Shown: piece by piece, positions 26,877-36,385 of the stretch
How positions within the stretch are numbered: position 1 is the first letter of the stretch
Layout: each line of letters opens with the position of its first letter
DNA from: Pengzhenrongella sicca
Lineage (GTDB): Bacteria > Actinomycetota > Actinomycetes > Actinomycetales > Cellulomonadaceae
DNA: 64,000 bases
Assembly (NCBI RefSeq): GCF_017569225.1
Contig: NZ_CP071868.1
Span: 682,001-746,000, forward strand
Direction of reading: 5' to 3'
The notes under the pieces: model-generated
Seen by the model: only the letters and a program-made list of their open reading frames with translations
The model's database searches: none
Told to the model about the DNA's origin: nothing
Position numbers and translations under genes: made by a program

Positions 26877-27596
26877 ATGACGACAAGCAGCGGCGGACCA
26901 CCGCCCGTGAGAGGCCCGTCTCGCAACGGCGCGAGCGAGAACGGCGCCGCGACCTCAAGCGTCCGCGGCATGCCGGTCGCACCAGTTCCTCCGGTTCCTC
27001 GTCCCAAGCGGCGACCGGTCGTGGTCGCGCTTGCTTCGGCCCTCGCGATCGTCGGGGCACTGGGTGCGTCGTGGTTGGTCGGATCCGCGGGGGACCGGGT
27101 CGCAGTCGTCGCGCTCGCACGTGATGTCGCCTACGGATCCGCGATCGAGAGCACCGACCTGACGGTGACCGACGTCGCAGTCGACGGGAGCGTCGCGACG
27201 GTCCCCGCGTCCGACGTCGACGCGGTCGTGGGTAAGTTCGCCGCAGGCGACCTCGTCGCAGGGGCTCTACTCGCGCGGAAACAGGTCACCAGCGAGATCC
27301 CACCAGCGGCCGGCCAGGTGCTCGTCCCTCTGCCAGTATCCGCGAATAGGCTCCCCGCCGGCGGCCTGCGACCCCGAGACCGGGTGCTCATCGTCGACAC
27401 CCCGACCGCCGACGCCGACCCACCGACCACCGCGCCGAGCTCCGTCGAAGCTGAAGTGATGCGCATCGGTTCGGCGGACCTGAACGGTGTGAGCGTCGTC
27501 GACGTCGTCGCCCCAACCCGGGATGGACCGACCCTGGCCGCGCGCGCGGCAACGGGAAGGTTTGCGCTCGTCGTCTTGCCTCGGCAGGTGCCGTGA
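26877..27596 (+). CDS. SAF-domain membrane protein (CpaB/RcpC-like)
   Basis: A 239-residue protein with GGAGG upstream of the ATG. A disordered, Pro/Ser-rich cytoplasmic N-terminus (1-40) is followed by a membrane helix VVVALASALAIVGALGASWLV. A SAF domain comes next (LARDVAYGSAIESTDLTVTD, GKFAAGDLVAGALL), then a C-terminal beta domain. This is the layout of CpaB/RcpC, periplasmic Tad-pilus accessory proteins. The TGA overlaps the ATG of the ATPase gene that follows. Confidence 0.85.
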   Translation: MTTSSGGPPPVRGPSRNGASENGAATSSVRGMPVAPVPPVPRPKRRPVVVALASALAIVGALGASWLVGSAGDRVAVVALARDVAYGSAIESTDLTVTDVAVDGSVATVPASDVDAVVGKFAAGDLVAGALLARKQVTSEIPPAAGQVLVPLPVSANRLPAGGLRPRDRVLIVDTPTADADPPTTAPSSVEAEVMRIGSADLNGVSVVDVVAPTRDGPTLAARAATGRFALVVLPRQVP

Positions 27597-28375
27597 TGGC
27601 GCTCATCGTGCTGTGCTCTGCGAAGGGCTCCCCAGGGGTCACGACGACGTCGCTGGCGCTCGGCTGGGCGTGGCCGCAGGCACAACCTGGACGCCGGTCA
27701 CTGGTGGTCGACGCCGATCCAGCGGGCAGCGGAATGCTGCCGGGCCTGTTCCAGGCGAACGTGCCATCCACCGGAGGGATTCTCGCCCTCGCAGGAACTG
27801 CCGGGGGCGTCGGGGCGGACGAGCTGCTCGCGAACGCCTTCCGGCTCGATGACCGCGGCGAGCGGCTCGTTATGCCGGGCATTGCCGATCCGGCGCAGGG
27901 TCGAGCTTTGACCGGGATGTGGCCGCAACTCGCGCACGCGGCACGCGAGGCAGACGTCGACGGTATCGATGTGCTGGTGGATCTCGGGCGCCTGGGGCAC
28001 CGGAACCAGCCGTCCGTTCTGCTCGACGAGGCGGACCTTGTGGTCGTGGTGCTGCGCTCGACGTTGGAGTCGATCGCGGCCGCTCGCCCGAGCGTCCGGC
28101 ACCTGCAGGACCTCCGCGGCGCGGCCGGGGTCATCGTTGGCGCGCTTGTGGGGGACCGGCGGCCATACGGTGCGGCTGAGATCGCGACGGAGGTCGGGTT
28201 CGAGATTCCGCTCGAAATCGAGCACGATGCCGCGTCGGCGCGGGTGTTCTCCGACGGGATCGGCAGCTGGTCGCGGCTGAGCCGATCGCCGTTGATCCGC
28301 TCGGCGTCGGCTGGCGCTCGCGGTCTGGCGGCTGGGATCGCGGCGATGTCACTGGATGGGGTGAGGGGCTCATGA
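27596..28375 (+). CDS. CpaE/MinD-like ATPase of the Tad system
   Basis: A 259-residue protein with a deviant Walker A CSAKGSPGVTTTSLAL at about 8-22, then VVDADPAGSG and a late ADLVVVVLRSTLESIAAARP segment typical of ParA/MinD-type localisation ATPases. The usual signature lysine after KG is replaced (SPGVTTT), so ATPase activity could be reduced. Such proteins position Tad machinery at the pole in caulobacters. Translationally coupled on both sides (TGATG and ATGA). Confidence 0.8.
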   Translation: MALIVLCSAKGSPGVTTTSLALGWAWPQAQPGRRSLVVDADPAGSGMLPGLFQANVPSTGGILALAGTAGGVGADELLANAFRLDDRGERLVMPGIADPAQGRALTGMWPQLAHAAREADVDGIDVLVDLGRLGHRNQPSVLLDEADLVVVVLRSTLESIAAARPSVRHLQDLRGAAGVIVGALVGDRRPYGAAEIATEVGFEIPLEIEHDAASARVFSDGIGSWSRLSRSPLIRSASAGARGLAAGIAAMSLDGVRGS

Positions 28376-29766
28376 CGCTCGCCACGCCGCGCCCGGTCAC
28401 GGCCTCCCCATCGGGCGATCACGGGCTGATCCGGGGGCTACGCGAGGCGGTTGCGGAGTCGCTGGCGACTCGCCTTCAAGGAGCGCCGGTTCCTGACCCC
28501 GCCGCGCGTCGAGCCTTGTGCCGTGCGCTCGCGTCGCAGGAGCTCGCTGCTCGAAACCGGACCATGATCCGCGCCGGGGACGTGCCGTGGTCGGCGCAGG
28601 AGGTCTCCGACATCGAGGACGCCGTGATGGCGGCCCTGTTCGGGTTGGGCCGGCTCCAGCCACTGATCGACGACCCGGACATCGAGAACATCGAGATCAA
28701 CGGATGCGACCAGGTGTGGCTGTCGTACGCCGACGGGCACGACGAGCAGGGCCCGCCCATCGCGGACTCCGACACCGAGCTGATCGAGCTGCTCCAGCTG
28801 CTCGCCGGGCGCACTGGTTCTGCGGAGCGAACCTTCACTACGGCGCACCCCTCCCTACATCTGCGCCTGGACGACGGGTCCCGGTTGGCGGCGATGGCAT
28901 GGACCTCGCCGCGCCCGCAGGTCGTGATCCGCCGGCACCGCGTACGCGACGTCGACCTCGACGGCCTTATCGCACTCGGCACCCTCGACACCGCGCTGGT
29001 CGGGTTCCTGCGGGCCGCGCTGCGCGCGGGCAAGAACATCGTGGTCACCGGCCTGCAGAACGCCGGCAAGACGACGCTGATCCGGGCGTTGGCGAACGAG
29101 TTCGCCCCGATGGAACGGTTCGCGACCATCGAGAAGGAGTTCGAGCTGTACCTGCACGACCTACCCGACCGGCACCCGAGAGTGATGGCCCTCGAGGCAC
29201 GCGAAGGCTCCAGCGAGAAGGACGTCGTCGGGCACCGGGCAGGGGAGGTCACGCTGACGGATCTGCTGACGGATGCCCTGCGGATGAACCTGCGGCGGAT
29301 CATCGTCGGCGAGGTCCGCGGCGCGGAGGTCATCCCGATGCTCGAGGCGATGAGCACGGGGGACGGGTCGCTGTGCACGATCCACGCCCGGTCCGCTCAC
29401 CACGCGGTGGACCGGATCGTGACGCTATGCCTGTCGACCGGCGGCGGGATGACCGACACCTTCGCGTACCGGCTGCTCGCCGGCTCGGTCGACCTGCTCG
29501 TGCACCTGGACCTCGTCGACGAGTCCGCGATCGGCGGTCGCAAGCATCGGTTCTTGTCCCAGATCCTCGAGGTCAACGGCCTCGGCGAGACGAGTAGGCC
29601 GACGACGACCGAGGTCTTCGGGCCCGGCGCGGACGGCCGCGCGGTGCCCAAGCATCGGCCCGCGTGCCTGGCCGAGCTGGTCCGGCGCGGGCTCGACCCA
29701 GCGTTCTTCGACCACCCTCACGGCACCTGGGACCGGCCCCTCAACCTCGTGTGGGGTGCGTCATGA
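28372..29766 (+). CDS. tadA: TadA/CpaF-type secretion ATPase (VirB11 family)
   Basis: A 464-residue protein. An N-terminal DNENIE-like segment (DPDIENIEINGCDQVWLSY) precedes the RecA-like core: Walker A GLQNAGKTTLIRAL (about 225-240), Asp box, Walker B RRIIVGEVRGAEVIPMLEAM, and His box CTIHARSAHHAVDRI. This identifies it as the hexameric motor that drives Tad/Flp pilus assembly and retraction. ATGA overlaps the upstream gene. Confidence 0.92.
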   Translation: MTLATPRPVTASPSGDHGLIRGLREAVAESLATRLQGAPVPDPAARRALCRALASQELAARNRTMIRAGDVPWSAQEVSDIEDAVMAALFGLGRLQPLIDDPDIENIEINGCDQVWLSYADGHDEQGPPIADSDTELIELLQLLAGRTGSAERTFTTAHPSLHLRLDDGSRLAAMAWTSPRPQVVIRRHRVRDVDLDGLIALGTLDTALVGFLRAALRAGKNIVVTGLQNAGKTTLIRALANEFAPMERFATIEKEFELYLHDLPDRHPRVMALEAREGSSEKDVVGHRAGEVTLTDLLTDALRMNLRRIIVGEVRGAEVIPMLEAMSTGDGSLCTIHARSAHHAVDRIVTLCLSTGGGMTDTFAYRLLAGSVDLLVHLDLVDESAIGGRKHRFLSQILEVNGLGETSRPTTTEVFGPGADGRAVPKHRPACLAELVRRGLDPAFFDHPHGTWDRPLNLVWGAS

Positions 29767-30671
29767 GAACCGTTCTGGCGGCACTGTTCGGGGGCATGAT
29801 CGGCGTCGGCGTCTGGCTGGGCGTGATGGGGATGACGCGCGTTTCCGCCGCTCCATCACCCCGGCCGCTGATCCGCCGGCGACGGCGCGATGCGGTTGGT
29901 CGTGGCCGCAGCCAGCGGCCGCGCTCGACGCGCTGGGCGATCGCCCTCGGCGCTGGATTGCTCGGGTGGGCGGTGACGGGATGGCCAGTGGTCGCGCTGA
30001 TCGCCGCGGCCATGGTGCGCGGGCTGCCCGTGCTGCTGGGCACCGCGAAGGCCGCCGGCCGGGTCATCGATCGAGTCGAGGGGATCGAGGAGTGGACCCG
30101 GCGCCTGGGCGACCTGCTGGTCACCGGAATCGGTCTCGAACAGGCGATCACCGACTCGGTGCGCAGCTGCCCGGCCATCATCGCCGGCGAGGTCGGAGCC
30201 CTGGCGAACCGTATCCATGCCCGTTGGCCCGCCGAGACTGCGCTGCGAGCGTTTGCCGCTGACCTCGACGACGGGGCTGGCGACCTCGTCGCCTGCGCCC
30301 TGATCCTGGCCGCACGCCGCCGCGGGCCGGGTCTGGCCCGGGTCCTCAGTTCGGTGGCCGACTCGGTCTCCGAGGATGTCGCGGTCCGGCGCAAGATCGA
30401 AGCCGAACGTGCGAAGCCTCGCGCGACCGCACGCGCCGTCACGATCATCACCCTCGCGGTGGTCGCGGGCGGGGCACTGACGGGGGACTACCTCACCCCG
30501 TACGGCACTCCGCTCGGGCAGCTGATTCTCATCGTGCTCACGTGCGGTTTCGTGGGGTGCTTGGCATGGATGAGGTCCATGACCGTCACTCGACCCGAGC
30601 CCAGATTCTTGGCGTCTCCGGTCGGCGTCGAAGTCGGCGCAGGCCGGCTCGGGAAGGTGAGCAGCTCATGA
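29763..30671 (+). CDS. tadB: TadB-like inner-membrane platform protein
   Basis: A 302-residue protein with a signal-anchor at residues 1-25, a helix pair around 57-85, and a cytoplasmic GspF-like four-helix domain (EGIEEWTRRLGDLLVTGIGLEQAITDSVRSC). Two C-terminal helices follow (VTIITLAVVAGGALTGDYL, LILIVLTCGFVGCLAWM). It overlaps tadA by 4 bp. Together with TadC it should form the membrane platform on which the motor acts. Confidence 0.85.
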   Translation: MRTVLAALFGGMIGVGVWLGVMGMTRVSAAPSPRPLIRRRRRDAVGRGRSQRPRSTRWAIALGAGLLGWAVTGWPVVALIAAAMVRGLPVLLGTAKAAGRVIDRVEGIEEWTRRLGDLLVTGIGLEQAITDSVRSCPAIIAGEVGALANRIHARWPAETALRAFAADLDDGAGDLVACALILAARRRGPGLARVLSSVADSVSEDVAVRRKIEAERAKPRATARAVTIITLAVVAGGALTGDYLTPYGTPLGQLILIVLTCGFVGCLAWMRSMTVTRPEPRFLASPVGVEVGAGRLGKVSSS

Positions 30672-31564
30672 ACGGCTGGATGATCCTGCTCGCCGGTGCG
30701 ACGACGGGTGCTGGCGTTGCACTGCTCATCGGCACACTGCTCCCGACCCGCCCCGATCTCCACTCCGCGCTGGAACGCCTCGACTCGCGCGTCGTCGACC
30801 TCGTCATCGTTCCCGAATCGAGCGGCCACCCGTTTCTCGATCAGCTGCGCCAGCGGGTGCTGCCGCAACTCGCCCAAGGGCTCGGGTTGCGGCGGTTTGC
30901 CGCTGACCTGCACGCGGTTGGCCAGACCCCCGAAGACCTCGCACTCCGCAAGGTCGGGTATGCACTCGGAGGTCTAGTTGCTCCGGTCCTCTTCGCTGCG
31001 GCCCTGTCTCTCGCGGGGCTGGGCCTACCGATCGCGGTGCCGGGACTGGTCGGCGTGATCCTCGGTGCCGTGCTGTTCTTCGTCCCCGACCTCGATCTGC
31101 GCCAACGAGCCGCGACCGCCCGGCAGGACATGCGCCGGGCCGCGAGCGTGTACCTCGAGCTCGTCGCCCTCGAACGCGCCGCCGACGCCGGTACCAACGA
31201 AGCGCTCGACCGGGCCGCGAACATCGGGACCTCGACTCAGTTCGTTGCCATCCGCGAGGCGCTGTTCCGCGCCCACCTGGCTGGGCAACCTCCCTGGCAA
31301 GGTCTCGCCGACCTCGGCGCCGCCACGGGGGTGCCCGAGCTCGGGGATCTCGCCGACATCACCCGCACCGCTGGTGAGTCCGGCGCGGCGATCTACGTCA
31401 GCCTGCGTGCCCGAGCTTCGTCTCTCCGCACCCAGATCCTGACCGCGGCCACGGCCAAGGCCAACGCCGCGAGTGAACACATGGTCGTGCCCGTAGCGCT
31501 GCTCGGGCTCACGTTCATGCTCCTGGTCGGATACCCGGCCTTCGCTCGGATCCTCTTCGGCTGA
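30668..31564 (+). CDS. tadC: TadC-like inner-membrane platform protein
   Basis: A 298-residue protein with an N-terminal helix, a central helix pair (LVAPVLFAAALSLAGLGLPI, LVGVILGAVLFFVPD) and a final helix (VVPVALLGLTFMLLVGYPAF). These flank a GspF domain with RRAASVYLELVALERAADAG and TRTAGESGAAIYVSLRA. This is the classic partner of TadB. Start ATG overlaps the tadB stop. A 52-bp gap with a strong ribosome-binding site separates it from the pilin gene. Confidence 0.87.
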   Translation: MNGWMILLAGATTGAGVALLIGTLLPTRPDLHSALERLDSRVVDLVIVPESSGHPFLDQLRQRVLPQLAQGLGLRRFAADLHAVGQTPEDLALRKVGYALGGLVAPVLFAAALSLAGLGLPIAVPGLVGVILGAVLFFVPDLDLRQRAATARQDMRRAASVYLELVALERAADAGTNEALDRAANIGTSTQFVAIREALFRAHLAGQPPWQGLADLGAATGVPELGDLADITRTAGESGAAIYVSLRARASSLRTQILTAATAKANAASEHMVVPVALLGLTFMLLVGYPAFARILFG

Positions 31565-31616
31565 CCTGCCGAGAGCCCATCAACAGAACTGAGTACCGCA
31601 CAAGGAGGAACACCCG

Positions 31617-31823
31617 ATGAACACGTTCGCAGCCCTCATCGTCCTGAACGGCTACCTCTACACCGCGCGTCGCGTCATACACGAGCGCGTGTCCGCTGGC
31701 GACCGGGAGGCTGGGAACACCCTGGAGAACGTCATTCTCGTCGTCGGGTTCGTCACCCTCGCCATCGCGGCCATCGCTGTGATCACGGTGGCGGTCAACC
31801 GTCGTCTCAATCAGATCAAATGA
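31617..31823 (+). CDS. Short Flp-like prepilin candidate
   Basis: A 68-residue protein with a strong AAGGAGGA ribosome-binding site nine bases before the ATG, implying high expression. A hydrophilic leader of 33 residues ends in AG, followed by NTLENVILVVGFVTLAIAAI, a helix with a glutamate near its start as in class III (Flp) pilins. The prepilin site G33/N34 is not canonical (the Glu is at +4, not +5), and the leader is longer than usual. Position in the operon supports the major pilin role; a small membrane protein is the alternative. Confidence 0.65.
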   Translation: MNTFAALIVLNGYLYTARRVIHERVSAGDREAGNTLENVILVVGFVTLAIAAIAVITVAVNRRLNQIK

Positions 31824-32296
31824 CCGGACCACACGTGACGATGCGCCGAGCTCAGCCACTACCGCGACCTGGTTTCCGGTGGCGTGTTCGACTACGCGCG
31901 CTGTGTGACGGCGAGTTCGAGCGCGGCGCGACGACGCTGGAGGTGGTCATCATCTTCCCGCTCCTGTTACTCGTTATCACGGCGCTGATCCAGGGCGCGC
32001 TGTGGTTCCACGCCCGATCCCTCGCCCTGGCAGCGGCAGAAGAAGGCGTCGTCGCCGCACGCGCCTACCAGGCCCGGCCCGACGCTGGACCGACCCGTGC
32101 GAGGGAGTTTCTCAACGCTCACGCCGGTGACGTGCTTGCCTCGATCACCGTCGGCGCCCGCCCCGCCGGCCGCGAACGGGTCCGGGTCGAGGTCGCCGGG
32201 CGCACCCTGTCCATCCTGCCCGGGATCCCGGGACCGCTCGTGTCGCAAGCCGCGGAGGGCCCGATCGAACGATTCACCCTGGCCGGTGAACCGTGA
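31820..32296 (+). CDS. tadE: TadE-like pseudopilin
   Basis: A 158-residue protein. The FERGATTLEVVIIFPLLLLV segment (about 33-52) is the TadE prepilin-like motif (G/ATTLE) followed by a membrane helix. The C-terminal domain is extracytoplasmic. It overlaps the pilin gene by 4 bp. TadE proteins are minor pseudopilins processed by TadV; no TadV prepilin peptidase gene is present in this window. Confidence 0.85.
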   Translation: MTGPHVTMRRAQPLPRPGFRWRVRLRALCDGEFERGATTLEVVIIFPLLLLVITALIQGALWFHARSLALAAAEEGVVAARAYQARPDAGPTRAREFLNAHAGDVLASITVGARPAGRERVRVEVAGRTLSILPGIPGPLVSQAAEGPIERFTLAGEP

Positions 32297-32727
32297 CACG
32301 GCTCGGCTGCGTCGGCCAGAACCGACAGCGAGGGAGCGCGACCCTCGAGGTCGTGATTCTGACCCCGGCCCTGCTGCTCCTGCTCGCCCTGATCGTGGTA
32401 GCCGGCCGGATCCAGATCGCCGCCGGCGCGGTCGAACACGCGGCGGAGTCCGCCGCCCGGGAAGCCTCGCTGGCTCGAACGCCGGACGCAGCCCGCGGGG
32501 CCGCCAACGCTATCGCCGCCGACGTCCTTGCGGGACCGGATCTGCGATGCACTGCCCAGTCGGTCGACTTGGACGTGTCCGGGTTCAGTCGGGGCGTCGG
32601 GCAATCAGCCCAGGTCACCGCCACGGTCGTCTGCGAGGTGGGGTTTGGCGACCTTGCGATCCCCGGCCTGGCAGGCACGAAGACCCTCACCGCTCAGGCG
32701 ACCTCCGCGCTGGATCGGTACCGGTGA
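32293..32727 (+). CDS. Second TadE/TadF-like pseudopilin
   Basis: A 144-residue protein. RQRGSATLEVVILTPALLLL (about 12-31) again gives the G-S-A-T-L-E processing motif and membrane helix. A shorter exported domain with one cysteine pair (C86, C113 approximately) follows. It overlaps both neighbouring genes by 1-4 bp. Confidence 0.85.
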   Translation: MTRLGCVGQNRQRGSATLEVVILTPALLLLLALIVVAGRIQIAAGAVEHAAESAAREASLARTPDAARGAANAIAADVLAGPDLRCTAQSVDLDVSGFSRGVGQSAQVTATVVCEVGFGDLAIPGLAGTKTLTAQATSALDRYR

Positions 32728-33188
32728 TGACGGGCGTGCCCACACGGATGCGCGAAGGCCTTCGCGCCAGAGCCGCAGACGAGACCGGGTCGGTGACCGT
32801 GTTCGTCGTCATCGTCGTCGTCGGAATTCTGCTTCTGGCCGGGCTGGTCGCCGACGGCGGCGCGAAGCTGCGCGCCACCCAACGCGCGGACGCTGTGGCC
32901 GCAGAAGCGGCCCGCGCCGGTGGGCAGGTCATCGACCAGCCCGATGCGATCGCGGACGGGACCGTCGTAGTCGACCGGCAGGGCGCCGCCACCGCGGCGC
33001 AGGCCTACCTCGCCGCCAACAACGTTTCCGGAACGGTCGTGCCCGGACCCGACCGCTCGACCCTCGTCGTGACAGTGGCCGGCTCGTCCCCAACCGCGTT
33101 CCTCGGGCTGATCGGCATCGAGTCCCTGCCCGTGACCGGTCAGGCCAGCATCACCCTCGTCCACGGCGTGTCCAGAGGAGGACCATGA
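32727..33188 (+). CDS. TadG/Rv3654c-like pilus-associated protein
   Basis: A 153-residue protein. DETGSVTVFVVIVVVGILLL (about 18-37) is a TadE/G-like membrane anchor, followed by GLVADGGAKLRATQRADAVA, the region conserved in actinobacterial TadG-type and Rv3654c-like helicase/secretory neighbourhood proteins. The remainder (LAANNVSGTVVPGPDRSTLV, SSPTAFLGLIG) is exported. TGATG coupling to the upstream gene. Confidence 0.8.
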   Translation: MTGVPTRMREGLRARAADETGSVTVFVVIVVVGILLLAGLVADGGAKLRATQRADAVAAEAARAGGQVIDQPDAIADGTVVVDRQGAATAAQAYLAANNVSGTVVPGPDRSTLVVTVAGSSPTAFLGLIGIESLPVTGQASITLVHGVSRGGP

Positions 33189-36100
33189 CCCACCGACTCG
33201 CCCCACCGAAGCGCCCACGCGCGGCCGACCTCGCACGTTCGCTCCTGTCGCTGATCGTCCTGGTCGCGCTGACCATCGGCCTCCCGCTCGTCCTTGTGGT
33301 CGTAGCGCCGGTTCAACTGCCGCACGATTGGCCTTCGGTCTCCGAACTCTGGTCGGCTCTGCTGCGCCCCGACGACGGGCGCCTGTTCCTCGGCGTCCTT
33401 AAGCTAGCCGGATGGGCGGCGTGGGCGTGGTTCGCGATCTCCGTGCTCGTCCAGCTGGTCAGTGATCTGCGAGGGCTGCCCGCACCCCATCTGCCGACCA
33501 TGGGCGCCGCCCAACGCAGCGCCGCGGCCCTGCTCACCAGCGCGACGTTGTTGTTCACTCTCGCCGGGCCCGGCATCGAATCCCCGGCACCGGTTCTCGT
33601 CTCCGCGCCCCTGCGCGTCGTAGCGACGCCCACGGTAGCTCTGGACCAAGCGGGCACCGCTCGCGATATGGGTGGGGCCGCATGGAGGAAAGGCGGCAGT
33701 TCGCCGACTACGTTCATCGTGCCCGCGTCGGCGTCGCTTGCCTCGTCGCACCTCTCGACCGCAACCCGGTATCTAGGCGACGCTACCGACGCCGCGGATC
33801 CGCGGCCGCGGTTGATCGTCCATGGAGGGGACACGCTGTGGGGACTTGCCGAGCGACACCTCGGTCGCGGCGAACGGTTCGTCGAGATCGATGCCCTCAA
33901 CCACGGCAAGCCCCAACCCGACGGCCGAGCGTTGACGGATGCGGGCGCGATCTACCCGGGTTGGGTCTTGCTGATGCCGACCGACGCGCACTCCTTGCCG
34001 GCGCTGCCCCCGTCGCCCTCGCCCTCGGGCGACGACGGGTGGCGCGACGTCCACCAGGTCGCCGCCGGGGAGACGCTCTGGTCGATCGCGCAGGACAACC
34101 TCGGTGACGGCGAGCGGTACCCGGAGATCTTCGACCTCAACGCGGGCGCACCACAGCTCGACGGCGGCGCGCTGACCGACCCGGACCTGATCCGCCCCGG
34201 TTGGTTACTCACACTGCCGCCCGCACCTACCTCCGCACCGACTGCGGCTCCCGAGGGTCCGGCAACCGAGCCGCATGTGGCGGTGCCGTTCGTGCCTACT
34301 ATCCCGGCCGTTCCGGCTCCTGTCCCGACGTTCGATGCGGCGCCGCCGCTTCCGGACCCGAGTCCCGAACTGGAGCGCGCAGTACCTGGGGTCGACGAAC
34401 GAGATCATAAGGATGCGCCAGCAACGGCGGGCGATTCGGACGCTCCGGTGACAGTCTCGATGTTCGGGTCCGAGCTCTTCGTCGGACTGACGGCGCTCGC
34501 CGCTGCCGGTTTCATCGGCGAGATCGCGCGCCGCCGTCGTCGGCAGCAACGCCTGCGTCGCACGGGTCAGGGCATCGCGATGCCAGATCCCAGTTCGGCC
34601 GAAGCCTACGTTGAGCTGCGGTTGCGCCACGCACCGCAGCCGTTCACGATCGCGGTCCTGAAGCAAAGCTTGCATCGGCTCGGACCACTGTGCTCGGCCG
34701 CAGGCCGCGACCTCCCTCGAGTCGGCGTCATTCTCGTGGCCGAAGACTCGGTCACTCTCATGCTCACCGCCGACGACCCCGACGCCGTCGGCCCGTTCGT
34801 TGCGACGACCGAGCGCCGCTGGACCGCTTCGGCCGATGCGCTCGCCGGTGAGGACCCGGTCGAGGACCTGGGGCTGTACCCCGAGCCGTACCCCGCACTC
34901 GTGTGCGTCGGCATCAGCGACTCAGCGGTTGTTCTCGTGAACCTGGAAGCGGCCGGGCTCCTGGCCCTGAACGGCCCCGATGAAATCGCTCAAGGCGCGC
35001 TTCGCGGGATCGCTGCCGAGCTGACAACATCGGCCATGACCGGCGGCGCGAGCGTGCTGCTCGACCCCCAGTTCGCCGACCTCGCCTACGCCGCCGACTC
35101 GATGCGCGTCCACGCCGCACCCACCCGCGCCACGCTCATGGCCTCGGTCGAACGAACAGCTTCGGACTGCCGCGAGGTCATCGACGGCGCCGGAGCGACC
35201 GACGCACTCCATGCACGATCCATGCTCACAGGAGACGACGTGTGGAACCCGGTCATCCTGGTCAGCATTCACGAGGCCGCTGCGGCGCAGCCATGGGCGG
35301 GGTACGCCGTCGTCACCACCAACCAATCCGAATCTCCATGGCGCTTCGACCTCACCTCGGACACGACTGCCACGCTCGAACCCTTCGGCATCACCGTGCG
35401 CCCACAGCTCGTCACCCAAGACGACCTGCTCACCTTCATCGGCCTGCTGCGTATCGGCAGTACCGAGCCTGGCCCGATCAACGAGCCGGAGACCTTCGAC
35501 GCCGCAACTGAGATCGCTGACGCACTCGCCGGCCTTCAGACCGGCTCTGGCCGCCCCGACGATGTGGAAGTCGACGTTCCCGGCACCGAACTGCTCCTAG
35601 ACGATGACGACGGTGACTCGGATTCGCCGTCCGAACTGCAAAGCACGGCACCTGGAGTGCTCGTGCTCGGTCCGGTGGAGATCCTCAGAACCACTGGGAA
35701 CGTCGCCCGAAACCGAGTGCGCCGACAGACCGAGCTCGTCGCGTTCCTCGCGCTGCATCCGCGGGCCACATACCAAGGGATCGACGAGGTCATCGGCGGG
35801 GGGCGCAGGGTCGATCCCGCTTACCGGAACAGTTTCGTTTCCCGCACACGCGGATGGCTCGGCGGCGACCTGGACGGCACTCCCTATCTGCCCATCGTGC
35901 GGGGCAACAGCTATCAGCTCTCCTCGCTCGTCACCTGCGATTGGTTTGACTTCCTGCGCCTGGCCGAGAGGGGCCTCTCGCAGGGGAAGCACGGAGCGAA
36001 GGACCTACGACGCGCGTTGCGGATGGTGCGCGGCAGACCCTTCGCAGACGCTCGACCAGGCACCTACGGCTGGGCAGACCCACTCCTGCAAGAGATGACG

Positions 36101-36385
36101 ACGCGCATCACCGACGTCGCGCGAGCACTCGCGGCGATCGAGCTCGAGAACGGGGACTACCGCGCGGTCGCGGCCGCGACGGCCATCGGACTGTTGGTCG
36201 ATTCCTGCGACGAGAAGCTGTTCCGGCTAGCCATCACGGCCGCACACCGCCGCGGTGACGACCGCGAGGTAGCACGCCTGGTCGACAGCCTGCGCGAACG
36301 AAGCCGTCAGATCGACCCCGACGGCGATCTCGAGCAGGAGACTCACTTCCTCCTTGGCGCCCTCGTCGAACGGTCCCCTGGGTGA
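33185..36385 (+). CDS. LysM-BTAD membrane regulator
   Basis: A 1066-residue protein that overlaps the TadG-like gene by 4 bp and ends the operon. In order: two or three N-terminal helices (about 18-40, 70-90, 110-130); LysM 1 at about 208-263 (HGGDTLWGLAERHLG); LysM 2 at about 288-345 (AAGETLWSIAQDNLG); a Pro-rich linker; another helix at about 425-442 (ELFVGLTALAAAGFIGEI); a long cytoplasmic segment; and from about 825 a winged helix plus BTAD domain (LVLGPVEILRTTG, RQTELVAFLALHPRATYQG, DWFDFLRLAERG). It could sense peptidoglycan outside and regulate transcription inside. Such proteins accompany Tad-like loci on actinobacterial plasmids. Confidence 0.88.
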   Translation: MTHRLAPPKRPRAADLARSLLSLIVLVALTIGLPLVLVVVAPVQLPHDWPSVSELWSALLRPDDGRLFLGVLKLAGWAAWAWFAISVLVQLVSDLRGLPAPHLPTMGAAQRSAAALLTSATLLFTLAGPGIESPAPVLVSAPLRVVATPTVALDQAGTARDMGGAAWRKGGSSPTTFIVPASASLASSHLSTATRYLGDATDAADPRPRLIVHGGDTLWGLAERHLGRGERFVEIDALNHGKPQPDGRALTDAGAIYPGWVLLMPTDAHSLPALPPSPSPSGDDGWRDVHQVAAGETLWSIAQDNLGDGERYPEIFDLNAGAPQLDGGALTDPDLIRPGWLLTLPPAPTSAPTAAPEGPATEPHVAVPFVPTIPAVPAPVPTFDAAPPLPDPSPELERAVPGVDERDHKDAPATAGDSDAPVTVSMFGSELFVGLTALAAAGFIGEIARRRRRQQRLRRTGQGIAMPDPSSAEAYVELRLRHAPQPFTIAVLKQSLHRLGPLCSAAGRDLPRVGVILVAEDSVTLMLTADDPDAVGPFVATTERRWTASADALAGEDPVEDLGLYPEPYPALVCVGISDSAVVLVNLEAAGLLALNGPDEIAQGALRGIAAELTTSAMTGGASVLLDPQFADLAYAADSMRVHAAPTRATLMASVERTASDCREVIDGAGATDALHARSMLTGDDVWNPVILVSIHEAAAAQPWAGYAVVTTNQSESPWRFDLTSDTTATLEPFGITVRPQLVTQDDLLTFIGLLRIGSTEPGPINEPETFDAATEIADALAGLQTGSGRPDDVEVDVPGTELLLDDDDGDSDSPSELQSTAPGVLVLGPVEILRTTGNVARNRVRRQTELVAFLALHPRATYQGIDEVIGGGRRVDPAYRNSFVSRTRGWLGGDLDGTPYLPIVRGNSYQLSSLVTCDWFDFLRLAERGLSQGKHGAKDLRRALRMVRGRPFADARPGTYGWADPLLQEMTTRITDVARALAAIELENGDYRAVAAATAIGLLVDSCDEKLFRLAITAAHRRGDDREVARLVDSLRERSRQIDPDGDLEQETHFLLGALVERSPG

